In this document: in pieces, positions 11,992-23,191 of the stretch | Numbering within the stretch: the first letter of the stretch is position 1 | Layout: every line of letters begins with the position of its first letter | Origin: Plectosphaerella cucumerina | Taxonomy: Eukaryota > Ascomycota > Sordariomycetes > Glomerellales > Plectosphaerellaceae | NCBI GenBank assembly: GCA_020746995.1 | Contig: JAGPXD010000003.1 | Span: 6,200,001-6,264,000, forward strand | Direction: 5' to 3' | DNA length: 64,000 nt | Translations under genes and position numbers: made by a program | Notes under the pieces: generated by a model | What the model saw: only the letters and a program-made list of their open reading frames with translations | Database searches by the model: none | What the model was told of the DNA's origin: nothing

Positions 11992-13189
11992 ATGCGAGGC
12001 CAAGAGCCCATCGTCGGCCTCCGCCCTCCGACTTGTCTACTCCCGCCATCACCCATCACCTCGTCCACGCGACCGAGAGCCGGTCTCTTTCCTAGCCGCG
12101 GCTGCCGATTTAATCTGTTTCCACAGCCATGTAGCCTACCCTACTACTATCAACTTGGTACCCCCCCTTTCCGTGGGTTGTTGCCGCAACACTCTTCCCA
12201 CCTGGAGGTGGTCGGGGTTCTCAGCGTCTGTCGCCATGCCCCTCGGACCAACGTCCTCACTCTCCTCGCCGGAACCCGTGGGGATCCTTTTGGTGAGGCG
12301 TCGGGTACTGGCGCCCTCACAAAACAGGGGTGGGAGCAGGCACGCAAGCTTGGAGAGCTGTGGAAGAAGGACAACCCACATCTTTCACTGTTTTCAAAAC
12401 AGGTGTCCGTCTGCGCAACGTCAGTACCACGGACCATCGAATCCGCCAAGGCTTTCTATATCGGCGCCTTCCCTGGCGCGATGGTCCCCGCTGTTGATCT
12501 GGTCTATAATCTGAAGCCCCGACACGCCTATCTGGAACATCTCCGCGATACGTTCAGACGGGAAGACAGGACCTCCGGCAGGCCGTGGGCCTCCATAGCC
12601 ATCCAGGCTTGGGACACGGTAGAGTCTCTTTGCGCCAGCGGTCTCCATGACCATCTGCCCCCGATAGTCCGGCTTCCCTGGGTGGCCATGACCATCCAAC
12701 GCGAGGCTCATCGCGAAGCGACCCGGCCGTATACGGATCCCGAGGCCCTTCGGCTTGCTGCAGGGCCCGTAATGAGTTTTCTCGCTGACAAGCTGCACGC
12801 CATGTACCGGAAGTACAACGAGGAGCAGATATCTCAGTTTGTGCTATTTATCGGCCACGACTGGAATCTTGATGTCATCCAGTGGGTGCTGAAGACGCCA
12901 TCGGGCGCATGGCAAAGGCACATGGACCCCCGGTCTCTGCAAATCAAGGTCCTGCGCGGTGGCGGAAACTTCTTCATTTGCGTCTCGGTGAACGGAAGTC
13001 CAGTCGTCATCCCTGGGTGTGCGCCGGCCGTCGGCAAAGGTCCAGCCGTCCATGAACTGGTACGCTCTCCTCGACTCGGTCTGTTCTCAGCTCTAACACA
13101 TGCAGCACGACGCCCTCCGGTGCATGAACGCATTCAAGTCCGACGAGACGCCGCCGCCCCTGCCTCTTCCAGGCCGGCGCCCACTATGA
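11992..13189 (+). CDS. Histidine-phosphatase-superfamily protein
   Basis: The conserved part starts near 12200: CRHAPRTN, then LTKQGWEQARKLGELW, CATSVPRTIESAKAF and finally a HDWNL motif. This order matches histidine acid phosphatases (RHGxRxP near the N-terminus, a distal HD). The glycine after the catalytic RH is alanine here and the following residues differ from the acid-phosphatase consensus, so activity or substrate may have changed. An intron at 13060-13105 (GTACGC, branch ctaacac, CAG) leads to a short last exon ending with TGA at 13189. Without splicing, the frame runs on to 13452. The start at 11992 is only the nearest upstream in-frame ATG; a 5' intron and another start are possible. 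No clear signal peptide is seen with this start. Substrate unknown. Confidence 0.65.
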
Positions 13190-14502
13190 AGCCGGCATCC
13201 GACATGCTCTCCTTCTGCCTCCCCGGGAGCGCATGGTCCGAGAGCAGCAGTCGGCAGGTCTTCCCCCTTGACGCAGCTGGAAACTCTGGATCTGTTACAC
13301 AGATAGCGAAATTGACTGCATTCGATCACAAGCCTCAGGACAGCCTTGCGCGCTGGCTGCTCTTGCGGCCCGTGTTACGATCTTTGTCGAGTGGCGCCCA
13401 AGTACAGCCCGATGCCACCACGGGAGAGGTTGGGGATTCATCACAATTTTAGGCGCAATTCATTAATGGAAGACTCCAAGGCCGGCGTCTCACCGCCATC
13501 TACCGTAGCCAGGATTCCATGACTGAATACCGTCATGTCGGGCACCCATGACGCCCTTCCGTGAGTCACCAACAGGGCTTCTCATCATCGCTCACCGACT
13601 CGGCCAGATATGCGACCAAGGCACTGACCCTCAGCGCCTCGCTGCCGCGGCAAGGGGAGGGCGGACACAACCTGCAGGCTTTCCTCGATAAGCCAGCTGC
13701 TGGATCGAGCGCCGAGGTGACCGTGCAGCAAGGCTGCAATGCGTTGGCTCTTCGAAGCGCTTATGCAGGGGAAGGGAGACCGGGGGCCTGTGCTGGTTGC
13801 CTTGCAAGGGGTTGAGTGTGGCCGGCGGGCGAACCAGAGAAGGCAAATGTAAATTTCTTCCATTTCAACCTTGAGAGTAGACAGTATAAGAACAGTCGCT
13901 GGCAGACCTGGGCAGCCGCTTCAGCGTAGACAGCTCTTCTTGCCGGTCCCCAAACCGCACAATACTACCATGGAGGGGAGATACAATCTGTACACAGTTG
14001 AAACCCTCACATTGAAAAGGGGGAAAGCCATCAAGACGCACTCTCCCGCTGGTTGCGAGGAAGCGACAAACCAGAATCATGCCGCGCCGGCAGCACCCAC
14101 GGTAAGCTAAGCCTTCTTACGAGTTTTGGTCGCCCTAATCAGATCGCAGCATCCCAGTACCAAAACTAGTTCAGCTATGGCAGAACAAGATCCTGCTGAG
14201 GCTCTTTCAGCAGTCTACAGCATCGGCGGCGACCACGGTACAAACATTGACGCATCTCGTTCTGAGCTCGTCACGCAGGGCTCAGAACGACACCATGGCA
14301 CACCAGGCTTCTGGAGGGTCGTCATGAAGGAATGAAAAGTCTCTGCACCCGGTGGTCTCGTCCCCCCGCCTGCAGATTGTCGACAACGCCCTTGGAGGTT
14401 CTGCCGTGACTGTCGGGGCCAGACATTCATTACATGAAACGCATGGTTTTGCAGTATAATTTGTTGATTGCTCAATCTACCCCAATCAACACAATTTGTG
14501 AT
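13190..14502. other. Intergenic between convergent genes
   Basis: Only short overlapping open frames are present. This is the 3' flank of both the phosphatase-like gene and the DUF3295 gene and should include both terminators. No family motif or repeat stood out. Confidence 0.4.
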
Positions 14503-15915
14503 TCACCATCCCTTGGAATGATAGCCGCTGAAGGGGTCTCTCGGAAAGCACTGGTCCTCGGGGTGCGTCTTGTTCATGTACACCTTCTCGGGATACTGCT
14601 TCAGGTTGGCGACGTCGTGCGACGTGTGCCTCCGCCTCATGACAGCGTTGGCGGTGGACGACTTTTGCTTCCGCTCGTTGAGGATGTTGCGGCGGAGAGA
14701 TTCGGTGAGCTCGGTCGACAGCATGTTGCGCCTGGTCGTCCGGGGCGACAGCGCAGCCTGAAGGTGGCTGTGGCTGGCGGTCGCGAGGATGGGCTGGGGC
14801 TGGGCCACGGACCTGGGCACCTCGGTAATGGGCTTGAGCGGCATTGAGCTCACACATCGCTTCCCCATGCGGGGGGGGCGAGAAAGCGCAACACGAGAGC
14901 GGGGGATCGCCGAGGTGGATTGAGATGCGGCGTTCGTGAGCCTCGTTGTTCCGTCGTTTTGGGCGACCATCAGTGTGATGAGAGAAGGGCCAGATGTTAA
15001 GTTGGCCTTTGAATCGACACGCTTAAAGTAAGTCTTCTCATCGATACTCGACTTGTTGCTGTCCTCGATCGAGTCCTCCCAGTCAGACGAGTCGTCATCA
15101 TCGTCGATGGCGCTTTCGTCAACGTAGTCTGTCTCGGAGTCGTCGGCGACGGCGGCGTCGTTGTCGATCGTTCGAGTGTTAACACGATTGACGAAAGAAA
15201 CTTGCTTCTTCTGAACGTCCAGGAGTCCATTGGACTTGGGGGACGCAAGGGCGCTCTTGACAGAACTGTCTTCTTCTGACGAACCCCCGAGGCGCAACAT
15301 CTTGGAGCGTTTGACTACAGGCACCGGGACTGCGCGTGCGTTGTCGGGGCTCTGGTCAAGCTCGCTCGACGAGTATGAGCCGCCCATGACGAACACGGCC
15401 GGCTTCTTCGAGGTGAACAGCTTCGCGGCAGGCTTTGAGGTCGGTTCAGGGACGATCGACGGCACCCTCCGCAGCGTCTCTGTTCGCGGCACGGAAAGCT
15501 GCAAAGGCGAGAAGCCGTGAACAACGGTAGTCCGCGGGCACATCTCGGGGGAAGAGGTCTCTTGGGAGGGCTTGTCCTGCTCCTCCTCAGGCTTGCATGG
15601 CGACTCGGTGGTGGTCGAGCCGGACCGCTCATAGCTGAGAAGGGAGCCGCAGGATGGTGCCTGAAAAGAAAGGTACGGCGATGGCACCCGGGGCAGGGGA
15701 TCCGACAGAGGCTGCTTCTCTTTGACGATGGAAACGACCATCTTTACAAAGTCGTCGGCGGTGCTGTGGCGTTCCCTGACTCGGCTTCGATTGCTGGTGC
15801 ACGAGTCTTGCATCGCGATGCGGAGGCGGACCATGTCCATCTTGGCCTCCTCAGACGAGAGATCGACTGCCTCGTCATCGACAACCGAGTCGACACTGCC
15901 AGACAGGCCGGGCAT
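14503..15915 (-). CDS. DUF3295 (nitrogen-regulator-like) protein
   Basis: One uninterrupted 470-codon frame. The C-terminus carries the DUF3295 signature: RRNMLSTELTESLRRNIL, then RRRHTSHDVANLKQYPEKVY. Upstream are a long Ser/Pro/acidic disordered region, an Asp-rich stretch (about residues 270-285) and an N-terminal VRERHSTADDFVKMVVSI block. Related fungal proteins usually begin with a DUF1752 region as found in nitrogen GATA factors and their partners. Here the upstream frame (15917-16147) may be that N-terminal exon (it holds a TNILHKVDTT segment), but I could not find a clean splice to join them. The true protein is probably longer. Likely a nuclear or cytoplasmic regulatory protein; function unknown. 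Confidence 0.75.
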   Translation of the reverse strand: MPGLSGSVDSVVDDEAVDLSSEEAKMDMVRLRIAMQDSCTSNRSRVRERHSTADDFVKMVVSIVKEKQPLSDPLPRVPSPYLSFQAPSCGSLLSYERSGSTTTESPCKPEEEQDKPSQETSSPEMCPRTTVVHGFSPLQLSVPRTETLRRVPSIVPEPTSKPAAKLFTSKKPAVFVMGGSYSSSELDQSPDNARAVPVPVVKRSKMLRLGGSSEEDSSVKSALASPKSNGLLDVQKKQVSFVNRVNTRTIDNDAAVADDSETDYVDESAIDDDDDSSDWEDSIEDSNKSSIDEKTYFKRVDSKANLTSGPSLITLMVAQNDGTTRLTNAASQSTSAIPRSRVALSRPPRMGKRCVSSMPLKPITEVPRSVAQPQPILATASHSHLQAALSPRTTRRNMLSTELTESLRRNILNERKQKSSTANAVMRRRHTSHDVANLKQYPEKVYMNKTHPEDQCFPRDPFSGYHSKGW

Positions 15916-17762
15916 CTCAAGCGTACTGCAGTCTGGGGCGGGGTGTGGTATCGACCTTGTGAAGGATGTTGGTGTCCACGGTCAGGACGTGGTGGTCGGG
16001 CGGGAAGGGCATCGTGCCACAGACGGATGCTTGGAGAACGAGCAGGGCGACGGTGTTTTCGGGTACTGTCGGATGGCAATGGACAGGCAATGGGTCTCTG
16101 TGAAGTTTGACTCTTGGAGGACATCCGTCAGTGAAGGTTGATCGCATGCGCTTCGCCGAGACCTCACCTCTACACGTGCTGACGGGCTCGCTCTCTGGAG
16201 TCGTAATGTCGACCTAGTTCCTCGCGCCCGTGGTCAGGGGGAAGTGATTGAGCAGGAAGGACCTCTGGATACGATGCATGCCAGCTCTGGTCCTCAACAC
16301 TCCCACTGTACTACGTCCCTCATGCGCTGCATCACCCTGACCACGTTGGCACCCCACGCATCCGAATGGCGGATCGCCCCGCAACCCCGTGTTCAGACCA
16401 GGCCGCTGGCGCCAGCACTAGTGCAACGGCACGCCAGGTACAGGTCCCCGAGTGCTAGGGCCCGCCCGCGGCCCCCGACACTGCGTCAGTTGGCGTCTTA
16501 TCTCGTTCCAGGCCGCTGCGCCCGCCAATCGGGCAGGTGGGACAGGGCATGCGCCCAGCTCGGAGAAGCAGCCCCCCGATGCACCTGCGCAGTGCCATCG
16601 GGGCCGATCGCCCTTGGGCGGCGACCGCCCGGCCATCATCCTCCCATGGCGTGACACCGGGCGTGTGCAGGGATGCGTCCAGCACGCGCCATCGCCTGTG
16701 GGCACCTCGCCGCTGGCTCGCCTCGACGGGCCTCAGCCCCCTAGGATGCGTCGAGGGAGCAGGCCGCGACGCGTCGCGCTGACGTACCGCGCTCCTCCCG
16801 GGAGGTACTCATTAAATGTGCTGCGATTGTGCCGAGCTCAGACAGCTGTTGTGCAGCGGTGCACCACAGGATCGATGCACGACGCTTCTGCATCGTCGCG
16901 ACGAAACGCAAGTGCTCTTGCCGGTGACGAGCCAACGTCACAAGCCGGCGTCCCTTGAGCTGGCTCCTTAGCGGAATCGGCGGTGTAATCAGGCTTCTAT
17001 GCAAAGGAAAAGACAGCGTAGAATGGTGCTGTTGTCTCAACGTCTCCTACACGCTCTGGATCGCATATTTCTCCTTGTCAAAGGCTGGTGTAGATGCTCC
17101 AGTAGATGCTGCCTGAGAATTTCCAATATATCGCAGCAGACACCATACCTCTTTGCCAAGTCGCTCAACTTCATCGATCCGTCGACGTCAAGTGTCCTGG
17201 CTGCGTTGCGTCCCATACGTCTCGCTCTGGCTTGTCTTTTTCGCAAGTCAACGAGAACTTTCTTCTCAAGCTCATCGATCATACTCCTCAGATCGTTTTC
17301 ACCTAGGTCCATCGTTTCAAGGTTCTAATGGTCAGACATGTGCCCCTATGAGGAGCGACAACGATGGCTTACCAATTCATACGGGCCTGTCTTCAAATAT
17401 CCGAGCCACGAGCCAAGGAGATGCCTTAACGGCCAGCTTGGTAGGACCGATATGAGGATGGGCTTGCCTGCGAGTCGTAGACTGCATTCGTCTCGGGCGG
17501 GATCGTAAGACATGGCGACAAATAGAAGGCTAGGTGAGGTTGTCGGTACTGCCGAGCACACATGCGAGATGCGATCGGTCGCCTTATAAGCAGAGGCAGG
17601 AGCGCCGTGTCATGTGAGGCCAGGCCAGGGCATCAGGGCGCGAACCGCTCTTCATCTCCGCCGGCCTGGTCGCCATCGCCTAGCTCATTACGCGGCGACG
17701 CCGTCACAGCGCCGGGGCCCGGATTGACGCAAACATCGCTTGTTCATTCAATGACTAGTCGT
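15916..17762. other. 5' flank of the DUF3295 gene; otherwise nothing clear
   Basis: 15917-16147 (minus strand) may hold the missing N-terminal exon of the DUF3295 gene. Around 17037-17312 on the minus strand a short Lys/Arg/Glu-rich, coiled-coil-like frame exists. It contains a possible intron (gtatgg...ctcag), but no start or family could be assigned. Confidence 0.3.
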
Positions 17763-17981
17763 TCACAGCCCAGCCGTCTGCTTGTTGTTCCTCTGAATCA
17801 AATGATCCCACGGCTCAATCACCCGCGGCTTGCAATGCGAGCACTGCTCGTCCCCCCAGTACTCGTAATGCGCCACGCTCAGCGGGCAGCGCATCTCCGT
17901 CTTGAGGTACAAATGGCACCACCGAGCCACGATCCACCGGAAGTGGCCGCAATGGAATTCTCTCTGGATGTAATCACACAT
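17763..17981 (-). CDS. Small Cys/His-rich conserved-looking protein
   Basis: A 72-residue protein starting MCDYIQREFHCGHFRWI, with seven cysteines including CSHC near the C-terminus. The CGHFRWI...WC pattern resembles small fungal proteins of unknown function that begin MCDY. The ATG lies 3 bases after a plausible acceptor (ggcag, at about 17984), so a 5' UTR intron beginning GTGAGT near 18027 is likely. Function unknown; a small zinc-binding fold is possible given the paired CxxC-type residues. Confidence 0.5.
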   Translation of the reverse strand: MCDYIQREFHCGHFRWIVARWCHLYLKTEMRCPLSVAHYEYWGDEQCSHCKPRVIEPWDHLIQRNNKQTAGL

Positions 17982-18532
17982 GCTGCCGTCGTCAGCGGAG
18001 GCATCGGCGGGAGTCTTGCCTACTCACGCTGCTGTGTACTTGAAGTGAATCTGGTGCGGTTGGAGTGGTTGTGTTGGGGAAGCGGCTGGTGCGCGGCCGC
18101 CAGGTTGGCATGGGCAGGGTGTTGCTTACGTTCAAGCGGTACCCTGGACCATTGCATCGGGCTGCCTCGGCGGGCAGGATGCGAGCGATCGTGGGGTGCG
18201 TTGTTATTCGACCACGGCCTCGGCATGATGCATCTTACCTACGAGTAATCTTGCCATAGGAGGGTGTGGATGTAAATCTGCCTTTGGGGGTGGGGTAGGG
18301 GGGTTCAAACTCTGTTCCATGGGCACAACCGTCGTGGTGTCCAATGTAATTCTACGCTAGTCTCAGCCCGGGTCTCCACTAGTCCAGGCTTGAGGCCTAG
18401 ATAAACCCCAAAAAGGCCACAAACTTGGAACTCATTCTATCCCAGTTCTTTCGCCCTATTAAGCCAAACACTCTGGTTTTCCTTGGCCCAAGTTTGGTTT
18501 CCAGACCACTTGAGTCTCCTACTCTTCCCATT

Positions 18533-18560
18533 TCGGTCGCCCGGTCGCCCGGTCGCCCGG
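18533..18560. repeat. 8-bp tandem repeat, about 3.5 copies
   Basis: The unit cggtcgcc repeats perfectly about three and a half times just upstream of the start codon of the next gene, within its probable 5' UTR. Confidence 0.8.
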
Positions 18561-18591
18561 TTTGCCGCAACCCGGCCCGCCGGTTAGTCCG

Positions 18592-19843
18592 ATGGAGGGC
18601 ATCTTGCTGCTGACAGACGACGACAAGGTGAGCCCTTCTGACGCAAAGCTAGAATTCGGCTAATTCAGGCAACCACATCAGCGTGTTCTCGAATCGATAG
18701 GGAGCCTGCCAGAAGGGAATAGGTCGAGGGTATGCAATGCCTTGAAACTTATGCTTTCTGGACTCGACATCGCCACGTTGTCGGAAGACCTCAAGAAATG
18801 GCCTGACACGTGGAGCAACGTCTCCGCCGAACCGTTCAGTCTCTGCTTCAAATACGAGAAGGACCTTACCGAGTCCGAGATCATCATTCGTCGAATTGGG
18901 TTGGTGCGACTGTTTCGCTCATCCAAGGCGGTTGAAAAGTACGGTCGTTTGACCACCATGTGCAAACGCCTGCGGCACTTGAATTACGTTTTCAGAGACA
19001 ACCGTTTGAAGGACTGCCTCTCGGAGGGTGCTGCATACCACTTCTTGGTCCCTGGAGATGATATGACGCTCCTCGCCCACCTTCCGAGCACCATAACACC
19101 GACGCAGTAGGCTACCTGCCCCCCTCTCTCGCTCCCTTAACTTCTCTCACTAGTCTCGTAGGTACAGTAAAAGCATGCCCAAGCAGTTGGAGGCCCTGGG
19201 CGAAATACTGAGCCTCGCTTGTTATGAGAAGGTACCCCTTCTAAAGGAGTTCACCACTCACGTATTTGCTGCTTTAGAACAGCAAATTCTGGAGAGGCCC
19301 CAGTTCGAATTCATGAATAATACCGACCAACCCAAACGCCAAGCCACATCAGTTCAATTTGAGCCACCGGCGAAACGACATCGAAACCACATTGATGGTC
19401 GGTCGAGGAGCTCTGCCCCTTTGGCCCAGGGGACTACCCATTCTGGCCGGATTCATTGCGACAACGCGGCAGCCGCTACGGCGGATGGAATGTACGCCGA
19501 CCCCAAGGGCGTCTCACAGGCTCCAAACCCATCATCAACTGCAACACTCAGTTACCGTCCTCCACAAGGTTACATCACTGATGGAACTGAGGAGTTCCCT
19601 GACTTCGAACGGACCGCCGGTATCCAGGAAGCCAACAATATATCGCTAATGCAAGAGGTATCAAAGGTAGGCTGGCACCAGGACGACCGCTCACCAGAAG
19701 GCGCAACTCAAGTAGCGGCTTTCAGTGAGGCAACGTTGCCTGCCTTTGAACCCGACGATCTCTTCGCTTCATTCTGGGGAAACGGACAGCCGGACGAGTC
19801 CGTTATGCAGTTTGACTATATTGATATGGAACGATTATCATAG
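18592..19843 (+). CDS. Unrecognised 380-residue protein, three exons
   Basis: Exons 18592-18627, 18682-19106 and 19162-19843 join in phase, with introns of 54 and 55 nt (GTGAGC...CAG and GTAGGC...TAG). The protein has a helical N-terminal half (about 160 residues). It then has a basic segment with PPAKRHRN that could be a nuclear localisation signal, a disordered middle and an acidic/aromatic C-terminus ending IDMERLS. I do not recognise the family. Its last 41 bases overlap the 3' end of the convergent gene at 19803-20412. The architecture is like that of the gene at 21980-23191 (see findings). Confidence 0.65.
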
Positions 19844-20412
19844 TGATAGACCCTTGCACTTCAATGCAGTCGGCATTATGTACGTGGCCGATGGTGTACA
19901 GGGTCCATGGCATCGCATACTTCTGCCCCTCGACAATGCGAGTCATCGAGTCTTTCAAAACATCCCCTCGCAAGAACAGGATCCAACATGTCCTGCGGGA
20001 CGCGAAAGGGAAGCGCCCATTTGCCAACGTCAGAGCTCGCGCAAGCCTGAAAGGTATCAGTTTAATACCATTCGCCTTTGCCCAGTCTATCATCAGGGTA
20101 CGCTACAGATAGTTAGAGCCCGGGTCAATCAGACAGACCTTGTTTGCTGCGTACCTTGTCGGCATGGAATTGTCGGATGCAACGTTCGAGAACTTCTTCG
20201 GATGTCCAATGGAAAAGCGTGTAGGGTTCGCCAGGCAGTCGCACCGCCCTCTGCACATCAGATGGCTCTTCTGGTGCCTCCTGCCCCGTGGAGCCGTTCA
20301 GCTCCTGCCGCCTCGCATTGTCCGCCGCATTCTCAAAAGTCTCAATATGCTTGAGAACGGCGCGCATGTGCCCCCGAAGGCTGTCAGAAACAGTGAGATC
20401 CTTGGAGTCCAT
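19803..20412 (-). CDS. Unrecognised 185-residue protein, two exons
   Basis: Exon 20412-20155 (start MDSKDLTVSD) and exon 20102-19803 are joined by a 52-nt intron (GTACGC...CTGTAG) with phase preserved. The N-terminal half is helical and polar; the second exon is rich in hydrophobic and basic residues (RRTCWILFLRGDV). No domain recognised. The 3' end overlaps the convergent gene's last codons. Confidence 0.55.
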
Positions 20413-20488
20413 GGTGAGAGGAGCAAGATGTGACGAAAGCGGGGTAGCAAGAAGACTCCTGATGAGCCGCATTGATGACTCATATGGG

Positions 20489-20728
20489 TCAAGTGCTTAT
20501 GTAACCCCCCTTCTCGGCTCCGTCTTTGGTGATAGGGCTGAAGACTGTATCGGCATCTTGAGAACCTCCAGAGTCCTTTCCTCCCGACTGGCTCTGAACT
20601 TCGTCCTTTCCCTGTTGTTGCCCTGCCGAGGAGCTCTCTTCCGGTGTCTTCGTGCCGTCAGGGGCCATGCTGTATTGACTGGCCCTGGGGTTAGCATGCT
20701 CTTGGCCTTTGAACCGAGAGCTCAACAC
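20489..20728 (-). CDS. Hypothetical Ser/Gln-rich protein, partial model
   Basis: The frame MAPDGTKTPEES...GGYIST is polar and disordered. A plausible intron upstream (GTGAGT...ccccag) would add NIKQELARASQYS before it, but I found no start codon in the joined frame. Weak gene; it could be a relic. Confidence 0.25.
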   Translation of the reverse strand: MLSSRFKGQEHANPRASQYSMAPDGTKTPEESSSAGQQQGKDEVQSQSGGKDSGGSQDADTVFSPITKDGAEKGGYIST

Positions 20729-21404
20729 TCACGGGCAAGTTCCTGCTTGATGTTTGACGTGGATTGAAGCGATGTACTTTGCTGTTATGTATTTTGAGAT
20801 TCTGTTTCTCACTTCGGCGCTCATTCAGTCTATTTGTACTTCCGCAAGGTCTGAACGAAACCTGCACATACTGCCCAAACCCTTGACGTGCATGCGCCAG
20901 CCAGCATACTAGAGGCCAGGGAAAACACCGCCCAGAAAACCACTGCCAGGCCGGCCTATATCCCGACCGCGGCCACAATGCATTGTCACAGAGAGTGCAG
21001 GACTGTGTCCCTACCATTCAAGTTCTTTCGATTGGCCGCTCACCAGCCGCAGATATGTCTCTCGGCATGCCTCTCCCAGGGATTCATCGACAGGCGACGC
21101 AGCCATGCTGCAGCCACAAACACACGGACTTGGATCTGCAGGTCGTGAGATAGGTCGCATATACACTGCCCAGGGAGCCTCGGAAAGAAGTAGCGTAGAT
21201 GGCCGGTGGACTTGAAGGCTGCTGAGAGCCTGGTCGGTCACATCTGGACACAATGCAGCCTCACCAATGCTGGGGCACTTGACTAATCTGCTGAGTCGTA
21301 CTTAGTATACTTCCTGAGTCATGTATCCCTGGCACTTCGCCCGCCGTTTACCCTCCTCGATTCGCCCTCCAATCATCCTCGACAGCTCACCCGCCATTTG
21401 ATCT

Positions 21405-21895
21405 CGACACTTCATCCGCCATTTGATCCCGGTACTTCACCCGCCATTTGATCCCGGTACTTCGCCCGCTATATTACAGTGAGCACAAAAGACACTGACT
21501 GACCTTACGTTTGCCCCCACCCACAACTTCGACAGCTCACACGCCATTTCCTCCGAGCACTTCGCCCCGCCATTTCTCCCCCGGCACTTCGCCCGCCATT
21601 TCTCCCCGAGCACTTCGCCCGCCATTTCCTCCCAGGACTTCGCCCGCCATTTCTTCCCGGCACTTCGCCCGCCATATGCTCTCGAAAGCTCACGCGCCAT
21701 TTCCTCCCGGCACTTCGCCCGCCATTTCCTCCCGGCACTTCGCCCGCCATTTCTCCCCGGCACTTCGCCCGGCACTTCGCACGCCATTTCTCCCCGAGCA
21801 CTTCGCCCGCCATTTCCTCCCAGCACTTCGCCCGCCATTTCTTCCCGGCACTTCGCCCGCCATATGCTCTCGAAAGCTCACGCGCCATTTCTACC
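21405..21895. repeat. Minisatellite, about 25-bp unit with higher-order duplication
   Basis: Degenerate copies of a unit like cacttcgcccgccatttc plus 6-8 variable bases run through this stretch. A block ending in the variant ccatatgctctcgaaagctc occurs at about 21616-21700 and again at about 21796-21880, so several units were duplicated together (period about 180 bp). The array opens reading frames on both strands (GRSAGKKWRAK-like repeats on the minus strand) that look non-genic. It ends about 90 bp before the start codon of the next gene. Confidence 0.85.
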
Positions 21896-21979
21896 CCGAC
21901 ACTACACGCCCGAAATCACAAGCCGTTCAGCTACAAGTCATCAACGCGCTAAGATTCCGTCACGTCTTTGCGTTGAACC

Positions 21980-23191
21980 ATGGCCTCGACCGACACTGTT
22001 TGGAAAGCTCTCCTCGGCGAGAACCAAACGTTTCAGGAGCAATTGGACAGACTCAAGCTAGCGACGTCCATCATCAAGCAGGTTGAGGATACGCGGAAGA
22101 AGATCGAGGAAGACGGCCCAAGAAACATCTCCAGGGACAACAAGCGACTTGTGTTCCTTTTTAAAGAGACCAACACCCTTGGAAAATACCACGGACTACT
22201 GAGGCCACTACTAAATGACAGCCTCGAGCGGTATATCCTAGCCTGCGAGCTGTACAAGACGATCTTCGATTCCATCGAGAAGATAGGCGTACCTGGTATT
22301 TTCATGATCATCACTCAACGACCGCCGATAATAGGGCCGGACAAGCGTCAGAGATATCTTTCCTTAGTCCAAACATATGTCAAAGACTTCAAGGATTCTG
22401 TGAAGGCTGCCCGAGCTGTTGGTATGCACCTATATTTTCCCTCATGCTATAAATTATGGCTAATCATTCTTGTACTTCCGCGCTGTTAAGAGCATAGAGC
22501 CAATCTGGATGATACGAACGATTCTGGCAGTGACAGTATTCATCCTCGCGCCAACCTAGAACACCGTGATTCCATCGATATCCACCAATCTGCTTCTCAA
22601 CAGCTTACAGAGAATGACAAACGCGGTCCAAAACGGCAACGAAAAGATAGCCCAGGTCGTCAAGAGCATTCCCAAGAGCACCTTGAAGAGCATCCCAGTG
22701 ATGACGGCGATCCGACGCGCCCCCTCATTTTGAAGGCATGGCAAGGGCACGTCTTGCGTACCGATTTTCAATACTTCTACACGGCATACTTGCCGACCAT
22801 GGACAGTGTCCGCGACTGCTTTGGGGACAATCTGTTCCAGGGACTTTGCAACACCCGCGCCAGGAGGGAAGAAACAACACAATCTGTCACTGCATTCGTG
22901 CTCATACGACTGCCGAGGCAAGGAACCTCCCCATGCAAGATAGATATGTTCCTATCTACTGCCGTTGCGACACAAATTCAGGAACAAAAGCGCGTCTTGG
23001 GAGTGAAAGGCTTGCGCAAGGTTTTCGGCCAACGTCTCTTCGACGCATGCAGGCTCGACGAGGCAGCTGAATCTGCCATACATATCGCCAAGGCCGCTAA
23101 TGGTGAGGATTGGATCTTAACAGCTTTGACGCCGGACGGTAAGACTGGTCTGGATTTTGTCTTCAAACTATTCCCTAATGCGCCCTCGTAA
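21980..23191 (+). CDS. Unrecognised 380-residue protein, two exons
   Basis: Exon 21980-22421 and exon 22491-23191 join in phase over a 69-nt intron (GTATGC...GTTAAG). The N-terminal half is helical (LVFLFKETNTLGKYHGLL). It is followed by a charged, disordered linker with a basic KRGPKRQRKDS stretch and a folded-looking C-terminal domain (LILKAWQGHVLRTDF to LDFVFKLFPNAPS). No catalytic motif recognised. The basic linker suggests nuclear location, by inference. It starts right after a minisatellite, and its 3' end meets a convergent damaged gene. Confidence 0.6.

Noticed and set aside
21437..21888. Long Lys/Arg/Gly-rich minus-strand frames
   Set aside because: They are translations of the 25-bp minisatellite and exist on both strands; no gene support.
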